NCBI RefSeq assembly: GCF_000342045.1
Contig: NZ_AONQ01000007.1
Location: 1-64,000, forward strand
DNA from: Paramagnetospirillum caucaseum
GTDB taxonomy: Bacteria; Pseudomonadota; Alphaproteobacteria; Rhodospirillales; Magnetospirillaceae
Direction: 5' to 3'
Length of the DNA: 64,000 bases
The notes below the pieces were generated by a model, which was given only the letters and a program-made list of their open reading frames with translations, did not search any database and had not been told where the DNA came from. Both the position numbers and the translations under genes were made by a program. Shown here one piece after another: positions 23,201 to 35,200 of the stretch; positions within the stretch are counted from its first letter, which is position 1; the number at the start of each line of letters is the position of its first letter.

Positions 23201-26200
23201 CAGGGTGACGGGACCGGGGGCGCCCGAGGCGTTGAGAATATCGTTGCCCAGGCCGCCGTCGACGCTGGCGATGCCGCCGCCCACGGCGATGGTGTCGTTG
23301 CCGCTGCCGCCGGTCAGGGTCAGCAGGCCGGCATTGTTGGCCACCGTCAGGGTGTTGCCGTCACCGAAGCGCAGTTGCTCCACACTGGAGACGTGGACGT
23401 CGCCGCCGCCGCTCAGGTGCAGGGTGCCGGCCGTCGCGCTGAAGGTCGCCGCCGCCTCGCCCATCTGCAGGCTGAGCACATCGAGGCCGCCGCCGCCCGT
23501 CATGCTGGTGGCGCCGCTGCCGGCCGCCAGGGTGACGCCGCTGGCCATGGCCGCAGTGTTCAGCGAAACCGTGCCGCTGGTCCCCGAGGCGTCCACCTCG
23601 GTCACCCCCGCCGCGTTGGCTTCGCCTCCCAACACGATGTTGGCGTCGAAAGCCCCGGCATTGACCTTCAGGGTCTGGACGCCGTTCACCTGGGTGAACA
23701 TGGTGTCGTCGAGCGACAGGTTGCCCGAGGTCGCCATGAACATGATGGTGTTCTGGCCGCCCGACGCCGCGATGGTGTCGTTCTGGTCCAGTTGGCCCCA
23801 GCCGAACTGGAAGACGTGGTTGCCGGCCGTGCTGGTGATCACGTCGTTGCCGTACCCGGCCAGGACCCAGTTGATGCCGGTCCCGATGTTCAGGGTGTCG
23901 TTGCCGCCGCTCGCCGCCAGGGTCGAGCCGTCGGTCACCGTCACCGCGCCGTCGGTGAAGGTCAGGTTCAGGGTGCCGCCCGACAGGATGTCGGTCTGGC
24001 CGCCGTTGACCAGGGCCAGGGTGCCGCCCGCCGAGAAGAAGGTGGTGCCCGCCAGCCCATAGCCGAGATTGATCGAGGCATATCCGGCACCGCCGATGAA
24101 GGTGTCGTTGCCGTAGCCGGCCTGGAAACTGAGCGAATCGCCGTAGCCCGCGGCATTCAGCGTCACGCCGGAATCGGTCATCTGGGCGCTGACGCCGGTG
24201 ATGCCCTTGCCCGTCGCGACGGTACCCATGGTGATGGAGACCGGCGAGCCCGAGGACACCACGTTCAGTACTTCGATGCCGCTGACATGGGTGAAGGCGG
24301 AATCCGCCACCACGCCGCCGCCGGTAAAGGTCAGACTGAGGGTATCGGCGGCCAGCCCGCCGACGATGGTATCGGCGCTGGTGAAATCCGACAGCCGGAA
24401 GGTGTCGTTGTAATCGCCGCCGGTCAGGGTGTCGCCCCCCGAACCGCCGTCCAGGGTGACGGGACCCGTGGCGCCCGCGGCGTTGAGGGTATCGTCGCCC
24501 AGGCCGCCATCCACATAGGTGAAGCCGTTGCCCACATTGATGACGTCGTTGCCGGCGCCGCCGCTGATGGAGCCGCTCCCGGCCAGGGCGGTCAGGCCGT
24601 CCGACAGGTGCAGTTCCTCGACGTTGCTCAGGGTGGTGGTGACGCCGCCGACCACGGCGGTCAGGGTGGCCCCCGTGGTGCTGAGGGTGGTATTGGCCCC
24701 GATGGCCGCCGCCAGGGTGACCACGTCGCTGCCGGCGCCGCCCTCGACCGAGGTGACGCCGGTGCCGATGCTCAGGGTGTCGTTGCCCGAGCCGGCGGTC
24801 AGGGTCAGCACCGGGCCGCCGCCGCCCACCGCCAGGGTGGTGTCGGCGAAGCGCAGTTCCTCGACCGAGCTCAGGCGGTCGGTGCCCTCGTCCTGCACGC
24901 CGGGATCGATGTCGTCCACGCCCACATACGAGGCGGTGCCGTCGATGCGGTAGCCGGCGGCCGCGCCGCCGAACAAGGCCACGTCGTTGCCGTCCGCGCC
25001 GGTCAGGGTGTCGTCGCCCAGGCCGCCGGCCAGGGTGTTGCTGCCGGTCAGGGTGGACAGCGCCGAAATGGTGTCGTTGCCGATGCTGCCGGTCACCGTG
25101 TGGGAGGTGGCCAGCGCGGTGGCGGTTCCAAAGGTGGTGATCAACGCGGTCGGCTGGACGCCGGTGAAGGTCAGGTGCGACAGGTCGATCTGGGGAGCGC
25201 CCGCCCCGGTGACGGCCAGGGTATAGGCGCTGGAGGCCGCCAGTTCGATGGTCTGGCCGTTGAGCACGCCGCCGTCGAAATAGTAGTTCACGACACCGCC
25301 GCCCAGCTGGAACTTCTCGATCCCGGTGATCTGGGTCAGGTAGTTGCCGGTGAAGGTGTAGAAGCCGAGGCCGTTGTTGCCGCTGCCGTTGACCAGCAGG
25401 GTGTCGTAGCCGGTTCCGCCGTCGATGGCGGAGTTGGTGCCGACCGCCAATGTGCCGACGGTGAAGTCGAAGACGTCGTCGCCGGCGCCGCCCAGGAAGG
25501 TGTCGGCCCCGCCGGTGGCGATCAGCGTGTCGTTGCCATCGCCGGCGCTGAGCACATCGATCGCCGCGGTGGATTTCAGGATATCGTCGCCGCTGCCGCC
25601 GACGAACGACACCCGGTCGCCGCCGGCGCCGTCGAAGCCCGACAGCGCCAGATTGCCGAGATAGGCGCTGAAATCGGTGCCAGCTGTCTCGTCGCCGTAA
25701 AGGGTGAAGGTGTCCACTCCGGCTCCGGCCACCACCGACAAGGTGGAGACGGGCACATGCGCCACGTCCATCAGGGCGGTGAAACCGTTGAGGCTCAGGG
25801 TTTCGACATCGCCGACGGTCATGCCGCGCAGGTCGTTGCCGCCTTGCAGCAGGATGGTGTCCGAGCCGGCGCCGCCGTCGATGCTCTCGCCCACCGCCCC
25901 ATTGTTGGCGAAGAGCTTGAACACGTCGTTGCCGACGCCGCCGATCATCTTGTCGATGCCCGCGCCGCCGATCAGGGTGTCGTCATAGCTGGAACCGAAC
26001 AGGTAATCGGCACCGGTGCCGCCGGTCAGGGTAACGACGCCGCTGGCGCCCGAGGCGTTCAGCTTGACGTAATTGCCGTCGGCGGCGCTCCAGTTGGTGA
26101 GCGTCCCCCAATTGCTGAAGGTGAAGCCCGAGGCGTCGAAACCGACGGTGGAGACATCGATCTCCAGCCGGCTGCCGGTGGGCAGGCCGATGGCCTGCAG

Positions 26201-29200
26201 CGCCAGGGTGTTGGCAAGCAGGCCGGCGCCGAACTGCGACGCATCGGCGATGACCGTCGAATAGCCGCCGCCGATGGCCAGGGTCTCGATATCGTAGAAG
26301 CTGACCGCCCGGAGATCGCCGTCCGCCAGAATCTGCACGGTGTCATTGCCCGCGCCGCCGCTGACGATATCGGCCTCGTGGACCCCGTCGTGCAGACGGA
26401 ACATCTCGTCGCCCGAGCCGCCCGACAGGGTGTCGACGTAGCCGGTATCGGCGATGCCTTCCACGGAGTTCAGCACCGCGGTGCCGCCCCCTCCGGACAC
26501 CGTTCCGGCCGTAAGGTCGGCGATGACGCCGGTCCCCAGGCCGTACAAGTCCAGAATGTCGGCGCCGGCCCCGCCATTGATGGTGTCGGTGCCGTCGCTC
26601 AGCACGAAGACGTCGCCCTGGTTCGAACCGGTGATGGTGTCGTTGCCGCCGCCGCCGGTGATGCGCAGCGTGTCCTCCGCCCCCCAGTTCACCAGGGTGA
26701 GGGAACTGGCGTCGAAGGTGGCGCCGCCGTCGGGCAGATGCAGGTCCAGGGTCAGCGCCGTGCCGGCGCCGCCGCCGTCGAGTGCCAGACCGGCCAGTTG
26801 CCCCATGCCGATGGACAGGGTGGTGGCGCCCGCCCCGGCGGTCAGGGTCTCGAAATTGCTGATGGCTGCCAGATTGAGGTCGTAGAAGCCGCCGCCGCCG
26901 CCCAGAATCAGGGTGTCCGCGCCGGCATTGCCGTTGAGGCTGGTCCCCGCCTCGGCCGTAAAGCCGGTGGCCAGGGTCAGGGTGTCGCCGCCGCTGCCGC
27001 CCAGGATGGTGGTCAGCGCCAGCGCGGCGTTTTCCACCAGGGTCAGGCCGGTCCCCATGGCCGAGCCGTCGATCACCAGACGGTCGGGACTGGCCAGATT
27101 GGCCAGCACCAGTTGGCCCGAGGCCACCATGTCGTTCAGGCTGCCCGCGCCATCCACGGTGATGGTCAGCGATTTGGCGCCGGGACCGCCGCCGAAATCG
27201 ATCAGAGCCGTGGCGGTTCCCTCCGCCAGGACGGAGTTCTTCCAGGCCAGCAACTGCGACATGCCGACGGTCAGATTGAGGGCGCCGAGCGAATCGATCG
27301 CCTCGATTCCCGACACCGAGGCCCCCCGCAGGTCCATGGTGGAGTCGAAGGTCAGATAATCGGCGCCCTGGCCGCCGATGAAGGTGTTGTTGGCGCCCAG
27401 CGCCGTCGCGCTGGTCAGGAAGAACATGTCGGTTCCCGACGACCCGGTCAGGATGTTGCCGAAATTGCCGCCGACCACCGCGTGGATGTTGCTGAGCGTG
27501 TCCGTGCCGATGCCGAGCGCCGAAGCGGTCCCGGCGGCAAGGTTGACGGCAAGCGCCCCGGTGGCGTGGCTGAAATCCACCACATCGCCGGCGCCCGGCG
27601 CCAGTGTCGAGCCGATGACGGTGTCGTTGCCGCTGCCGCTGCCGCCGAAGACATACAGCGTATCGGTGCCGCTGACGTGGTCGATGGTGACGGCGCCGCT
27701 CGAGCCCGCCGCGTCGACCACCCCGATTCCAGCCGCGGTGGCGTTGCCGCCCAGCGTCAGGGTCGCCGCCGACATCGCCCAGAGGCCGAGCGTCTCGATG
27801 CCGCCCACATGGGCGAAGGCCGCGTCGGCGATGGTGCCGGACTGGGAAAGCGACAGCGCGTCGCCGAAGCCGGCGCCGCCGGTCACGGTGTCGTTGGCGT
27901 CGAAGCCGCCGTTGAAGCGGAAATTGGTGGTGCCGGCGCTGGTCAGCACGTCGTTGCCGCCGGTTCCCGCGTCGATCACCGCGATGCCGGTCCCGGCATG
28001 GATGGTGTCGGCGCCGGAGCCGCCGCCCAGGGTCATCGCCCCGGAATCATAGGACACCGCCACGGTCTTGCCGTCGCTGAAGGTCAGCTGTTCCACGCCG
28101 GTGGCGCTGAGCGAGGTGGTGCCGTCGCTCACCGACAGGCCGGGGCCGGAGGCGTTGAAGGTCGCCGCGCCTTCGGCCATCTGCAGGCTGACCGCGTCCA
28201 GGCCGCTGCCGCCGATCATGCTGGTGGCGCCGCTGCCGGCCGCCAGGGTGACGCCGCTGCTCACCGCCGAGGCGTCCAGGGCCACCGTGCCGCTGGTGGT
28301 GCCGGCGTCGATGGTGGCTAGGCCGGTTCCCGCCCCCAGGGACAGGGCCAGATTGCCGGCCCCGCCCAGCGCCAGTTCCTCGACTCCGCCCAGCTTGGCC
28401 AGGGTGGCCGGGCCGAGGGTGCCGCTGCCCGACAGGACCACGCGGTCGGCGCCGTCTCCGCCGATCACCGTGGCGGCCTGCAGCAGGTCGGAGGCGCTCA
28501 TCTTGATGACGTCGTCGCCGGCGCCGGCGTCGATGAAGGTGAAGCCGCTGCCGATGTCCAGGGTGTCGTTGCCGGCCGAGCCGGTCACGGTCGCGCCAAA
28601 ATTGAAATCCACCAGCTTGGTGTAGATTTCCTGGGCGCCCCCGATCGTCCGTTCATAGGTGAGGACCACGTCGCCATTGGCCAGGGTGGCCAGCTTGGGC
28701 CTGTTGAAGCCGCTGCCCGCCTCGTTGGTCAATTGGAATTCGGGTCCGACCTTCTGGCCGATGGCGTTGAAATGCTGGGCCAGGACGTAATGGTTGGTCC
28801 CATCACTGAGATCGTCCCAGGCCACCATGTAGCCGCCATCGGGCAAGGCGGTGACCGCCGGATAGCCCTGCCAGCCCGTGGTGGTGGTGTTGACCAGGAT
28901 TTCCGGGGTATTCACCGGCGTGCCGTCGGCGGCGAAGGCGCGGGCATAGATGTTGTAGGCGTTGTCACCGGCAAGATCGCTGTGCCAGGTGGCGACGAAG
29001 CCGCCATTGGCCAGGGGCGCGATGACCGCGCCGCTCTGGGGGTAGTCGGTCAGGGCGTTCAACTGGAATTGGCTGCCCATGCTGCCGTCAGGATGAACCA
29101 CCCGGCCGAACACGCCCTCGGCGGACCCGTCGTTACCCGACCAGACCACGACCATGTGAGCATTGGTCATGGTCTCCGCACCGTAAACCGGGTCGATGCC

Positions 29201-32200
29201 GGCCGTGCCGATCTGGAATTCGGCGCCGGTCGGTGCCCCCGAGGCGTCGTAGAACCGCCCGGCGATCTGCCGCGCGCCGTTGCCGGCACTGGCGGGGTCG
29301 TTGTCCCAGGCCACGAAGAAGCCGCCGCCGGCGATGGCGGTGACCACCGGCCAGGCCTCGAACCCGGTGGCGACGGAGTTGATCTGCAGCGGGCCGCTCA
29401 CCGAACCGAGGCCGGAATAACCGCCTTCATAATCCGGGGGATAGACGCGCGCGAATACGCCGTAATCGGTCCCATCGCCCGTTTCGTCGTGCCAGACCGC
29501 CACCAGGCCGCCATTGTCCATCTGGGTGAACTGAAGGTTCCACTGGGAACCCGCGGTGTTGTCGTGGACGACGAACTCGGTCCCGAGCTTGGCGCCGGAA
29601 GCGTTATAGCGCTGGGCCACGGCCGCGAAATTGTTGCCGTCCTGGTTCAGGCTGCGCCAGGCCACGATATAGCCGCCATCGGCCAGAGCGGTGACCTTGC
29701 TGTCGGATTGTTCGCCGGTGGTGAAGACATTCACCTGGCTGCCGGCGCCCACCACGGGCGTGGTCGGGGACGTGGCCGAAACGCTCAGCGTGCCATCGGC
29801 GAAGACCAGGGTCTCGACGCCGTAAAGGGAATCGGTGCCGTCATTGCCGCCCACGGTGTTGGTGTCTTCCACCGTCACGGTGCCGCCCGTGGTGCTGATC
29901 CGGTAATCGGCCAGACTGCCCTGGAACACCGCCCGGTCGGTGCCGGCGCCGCCGTCGAAGCGGTCGTTGCCCGAACCGCCGGTGAAGGTGTCGGCGCCCG
30001 AACCGCCGTTGACGGTCACCGCGTGAGCGCGCGACGAGGCGTCGACGCTGACGTCCCCGGTCTTGCCATAGGCGTCCACGCGGGTGATGCCCGCATCGGT
30101 GCTGTCGGCGTTCAGCACCACCGCCTGGCTGAGCGAACCGCTCGACAGGCGCAGGATTTCCACGTCGTCCACATTGGCGAAGGCGGCGGCGTTGTTCAGG
30201 GTGCCCGAGGTGAAATCCTCGAAGGCGATGCTGTCGGTGCCGATGCCGCCGGCCACCGTAGCGTTGTCGCCGAGCCTGACGCGGAAATTGGCCGCCGCCG
30301 CGCCGGCCTCCAGCAGGTCGGCGCCGCCGCCGCCCGCCAGGTCGTAGCTGACGTTGGTGTCGTCGCCGCCCTTGATGCGGTCGGCGAAGGCCGAGCCGCG
30401 CACCCCCCGGATATCGTTCAGGGTATCGGTGCCGGCGGTCAGGGTGCCGTCGACGTAATAGGCGTCGACGGCGGTGCCGGAGGCCGCGCCCTCCCAGGCG
30501 CTGCCGCTCAGGTTGACGGTAACGCCCGCCCCCGCGTGCTTGTAGCTGGCCGACACCGTGGCCGTGGCGTTGCCGGTCAGGCTGTCGTCGCCGGCGCCGC
30601 CCTCCAGCGCCGACCAGCCGCTGGCGCGGCCTTCCAGGGTATCGTCGGCGGTCGAGCCTTCCAGCTCGTTGATGTCGGTCAGGGTGTCGTGCCAAGTGGA
30701 GGTGCCATCGGTGATGGTCGCCGTCCCGCCGGCCAGCGAGGCGGTTACCGGGCCGGAATGGAAGGTGAAGCTGACCTTGCCGCCCCGGGTGGCGTCGCCG
30801 ATGATCGTCTGGTCGGCGCCGCCGACATAGAACACGTCGTCGCCGCCGCCGCCGATCAGCGTCGCCTCGCCCAGATTGCCGAGGATCAGTTCGTCGGCCG
30901 AGGTGCCGGTCAGGGTGGCGCCCAGCGGCGAGCCGGTGGTGGCGCCCACGAAGCCGACGACGCGGGTGATCGGATTGTCGCCCGAACCGGTGTCGATATG
31001 GTCGATGCCCGAGCCGTTGCCGGCGAACTGGTCCTTGACCACCACCATGCCGCCGCCGCCGGCGTCGCTCAGTTCGATGACCAGGTTGTCGCCGACCTGG
31101 CGGGCGCCGCGCAGCCCGGCGTCTCCCACCGCCGAGCCGTCCAGCACGTTGGTGCCGGCGGTATCGACGATGGTGACGGTGCCGGCGGCGGTGGCCGGCG
31201 CCACATAGGTGTCGCTGCCGGCGCTGCCGATCACCGAGACCGATCCCGGCAGGGAGCCGTCGAGACTCAGCGTGCCGGCGCCGGTCAGCTGGAATTCGCT
31301 CACTCCCTTGAGTTCGAGCCCCGCCATGACGCCGGCGGCGTCGATGTTGTCGGCGGTGTCCGCCACCCGGAAGATTCCGCCGCCCGCGTTCAGGGAGAGG
31401 GCCTGGGCCTGGGCCACGGTCAGCGACACGGTACCGGAATCGGTGATGACGATGGTGTCGGCGCCATGGCTGATCGCCGCGGTGATGGCGGTGGAATTCA
31501 GGTTGGCGGCGCTGTCGGCCACCAGCACATGGGCCCCCGTCCCCTTGGTCACCGTGCCGACGATATCCTTGGCCTGGGCCGCCGACAGGGTGACCGAGAC
31601 GTTGCCGGCCACCGAGAAGCTGGACAGGAAAGTGGTGGCGGCGGTGATGTTGTGCAGGTCGGAATCGGCGGAGAACACGGTGCCCGAAATCGCCACCGTG
31701 CCGGCGCCGCCGATGGTCTTGCCCGCCGCCTGGACCATGGACAGGGTCAGGGTCCTGGTGCTGTCCACCGACAGCCCGGATTGCAGGTCAAGGCCGGCCG
31801 AGATGCCGCTGAGATTGGTGTCGGCGGCGATGGCCGTATCGGACACCGTCACGGTGCCGGCGCCGCCGATGGTCTTGCCCGCCGCCTGGGCGGCGCTGAG
31901 GATCAACTGGCCGCCGCCGGCGATCGTGGTGCCGCCCTGCAGGGTCAGGGTGGTGGTCGAGATGGTGTGCAGGTCCACCGTGCCGGTGAGGGCGGCGTTG
32001 AAGATCTCCACCGCGCCGGCGCCCGAGATGGTCTTGCCCGCCGCCTGGGCCGAGGTCAGGATCAGCTTGGCCCCGCTCTGGACCGCCAGGCTGGGATCGA
32101 GGGTCAGGGTCGTCGTCGCGATGTTGTGCAGATCGACGGTGCCGGTGATCGAGGTATTGCCGACGGCCACGGCGCCGGCGCCGGCGATGGTCTTGCCGGT

Positions 32201-35200
32201 GGCCTGGGCAGCGGACAGGGTCAGGGTCGCCCCGGAATTCACCGTCACACCCGACGCCAGCGAGACGGGGGCGGTGATCAGCCGCAGGTCGGTATTGGCG
32301 GCGATGGTGGCGTCGCTGACCGCCACGGTGCCGCTGCCGGTGATGGTCTTGCCGGTGGCCTGGGCGGCGGACAGGGTCAGGGTGCCGCCGCCGGTCAGGG
32401 CCAGGGAGGCGGTGCCGAGATTGCCGGTGAAGGCCACGTTGCCGCTGCTGGTGTCCAGGGTGGCCGACAGGCCGCCCGCCGCCAGATTGCTGATGGAAAC
32501 CGCCGTCAGGTCGCTGCTGGCGGTCAGGCCGGTGACCGCCAGCTTGGCGGTCGTGTTGCCGGTGACCGAGGCGGCGGTCGCCAGGGTGGTGTAGGGGACC
32601 GACACCGTGCCGGCGCCGGTGATCGCCACCGTGCTGCCGTTGAGTTCCCCCTTGAAGGCCAGGACCTGACTGCTGCTGGTGGTGGCAATGGTCAGCGTGC
32701 CGGTATCGGTGAGATTGATGGTGTTGATGCCGGCGTTGAGAATCGCCGCCACGCCGGTGGAATTGACGTTGGCCACCGTATCGGTGACCTGCAGGGTGGC
32801 GCCGCCCGAACGGTTCAGCACGAAGCCCAGGCCGCCCGCCTGGGCGGCGCTCAGGCTCAGCGCCCCGGAATCGGTCACCGTCACCACCGCCACGGCATGG
32901 TCGCCGGCAAAGGACGACAGCCCGCCGTCGGCGTTGAGGTTGGCCACCGAATCGGCCACTTCGAACTGGCCGCCGCCGGCGGTCAGGAGGAAGGCCCGCG
33001 CCTGGGCGGCGGTCAGCACCACCTTGCCGGCGCCGGTGATGCTCAGGGCGTCGACCCCGTGGGCCGACAGATTGGTCAGGTCGGCGGCGGCCAGATTGGC
33101 GGCGCTGTCGGCAAGGGCGATATGGGCGGTCCCCGCCTTGGTCACCGTCAGGTTGAGCAGTGACTGGGCCTGGGCGACGGACAGGCTGGCCGTGCCGCTG
33201 CCGGTGACGTCCAGGCTGTCGATACCCTTGCCCACCAGATTGGCGAGGCCCGAGGTCTGGATGTTGGTGACGCTGTCCGACACGGCGAAATGGCCGCTGC
33301 CCTTGCTGACGGTCATGCCGCTGATGGCCGCCGCCTGGGCGGCGGTCACCGTCAGGGTGCCGGTGCCGCTGATGGTCACCGCGTCGACGCCCTTGGCCTG
33401 CAGGGTGGCCAGGGTGGCGGCGGCGATGTTGGCGGCGGTGTCGGACACCGCCAGGGTGCCGTTGACGGTCAGGCCGCTGAGGGCCGCCGCCTGGGCGGCG
33501 GTGACGGTGACGGTGCCGCTGGTGATGGTGACCACGTCGACGCCCTTGGCCTGCAGGGTGGCCAGGGTGGTGGACGCGATGTTGGCGGCGGTGTCGGTCA
33601 CCGTCACGGCGCCGTCGATGGAGGCGGCGGCGGCGATCTTGGCCGCCGTGCCGGTCAGGGTGAAGCCGCCGGTCAGGGTGACCGCCGCCCCGGCGAAATT
33701 GCCGGTGAAGGTCTGGGCCGCCGTGATGGGCAGGGTGGCGGCGAGGCTGGCGGCATTGGAGACGAAGGACAGGTCGCTGGACGCCGTCAGGTCGCTCAGC
33801 GCCACGGCGGCGCTGCCGCCGCCGTTGATGCTGCCCGCCGTGCGCAGCGCCGCGAAGGTGCCGCTCAGCGTCCCGGCCCCGGTCAGGGTGACCTGGGCGC
33901 CGCCGAGATTGCCGGTGAAGGCCAGGTTGCCGGTGGTGCTCACCGTGGCGAGCAGGCCGTTGGCCGCCAGGTTGGTGGCCAGGCCCGAGAGGTTGGAGGC
34001 CGCGCCGATCCCCGAGGTCACCGCCAGCCTGGCGGTGCCGCCGCCGTTGATGGAGGACGCGGTCTGCAGGTCGGCCAGGGCGCCCGACAGGGTGCCCGTC
34101 CCCACCAGGGTCAGCGGCGCCGCGCCGAAACTGGCGCCGCCCGCCAGGGCGGGATTGCCGGTGGTGTCGAGCACCAGCCCGAGATTGCCCAGCGCCGAGC
34201 GCGGCAGCTGGGTGGTGATGCCGGTCAGCTTGATCAGGGTGCCGTTGAAATCGGTGCCGGTGCCGAGGCCGTTGACGTAGACGTAGCCGTCGGCGCCGTC
34301 GGTGAAGTAGACCACGGAATTGGCCGGGGCCGAGGCGGCGATGGCGGTCGCGGTGGCGGCCGGCGAGGTGGCGTAGGCCCACGGCGCCGCCAGGTACTTC
34401 ATGCCCGCCATGCCCTGGAAGGACAGCACATCGCCCGAGGCGTAGTCGCCGATCACGTCGGGCGCCGCCACGGTGGAATCGGTCTTGGACTGGAAGACGA
34501 AGGTATCGTTGCCGGCCCCGCCGGTCAGGATGTCGGCCCCGCCGCCGCCGACGATGGTGTCGGCCTCGGAACCGCCGGCCAGGGTGTTGGCCGCCGCGGT
34601 GCCCACCAGGAACAGCTTCTGCACCGCCAGGCTGATGGTGGCGGTGGCGGCGGCGCTGTAGCCGATGCCGTCATAACCCTGCCACTGGAAGGTGTCGGTC
34701 ACCGCCGTGTTGCCCACCGGCACATAGGTCAGGCTGCCCAGCTGCGACAGCTGGATCACGTCGTTGACGTTGACGGTGGCGCCGCCCAGCTTCAGCGCTC
34801 CCGGGGTGGCGATGGCCGAGATCCTGATGGCGTGCAGGGTATTGCCCAGCCCGGGATCGCCCGCGTTGTAATTGGGGTTGGACGCGGTCATGGCCACGTC
34901 CACGTCGCTGAACTTGCCGACGAAGTCCGAGGCGCTGAAGGCCAGGGACTTGCCGGCCACGCCAGTATAGGTGGCGCTGGTCACCGTGGGGACGTCGTTG
35001 GCGCCGGTCACCGTCACCGTGATGGAGGCGGTGGCCACCGCGCCATAGGCATCGACCACCGTATAGGTCACCTTGTCGGTGGCGGTGGCTCCCATGGCCA
35101 GGCTCTGGTACGAGGCCGGCGGGGTGTATTCGATATTGGCGCCGTTGATGCGGGCCACACCGCCCGACTGGCCGCGCGACACCGAAGACAGGGTCAGGGT

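Larger units (their letters stand above)
18950..28600 (-). repeat. Main RTX calcium-binding region of the giant protein
   Basis: Residues about 4027-7244 carry many GGxGxDxU nonapeptides, for example GGLGNDTL, GGAGDDVF and GGSGADTI, interspersed with longer beta segments ending in EELRFADTTL-like or VEQLRFGDG-like motifs. Serralysin-C-like modules (YVYVNG---G-DF-GTLIKLTG type) occur near 34200, 21600 and 18700. Confidence 0.85.

Noticed and set aside
19000-24600. Regularly repeated DNA that might suggest a CRISPR array
   Set aside because: Repeats are degenerate, in frame, code for RTX nonapeptides and have no uniform spacers or cas genes nearby.
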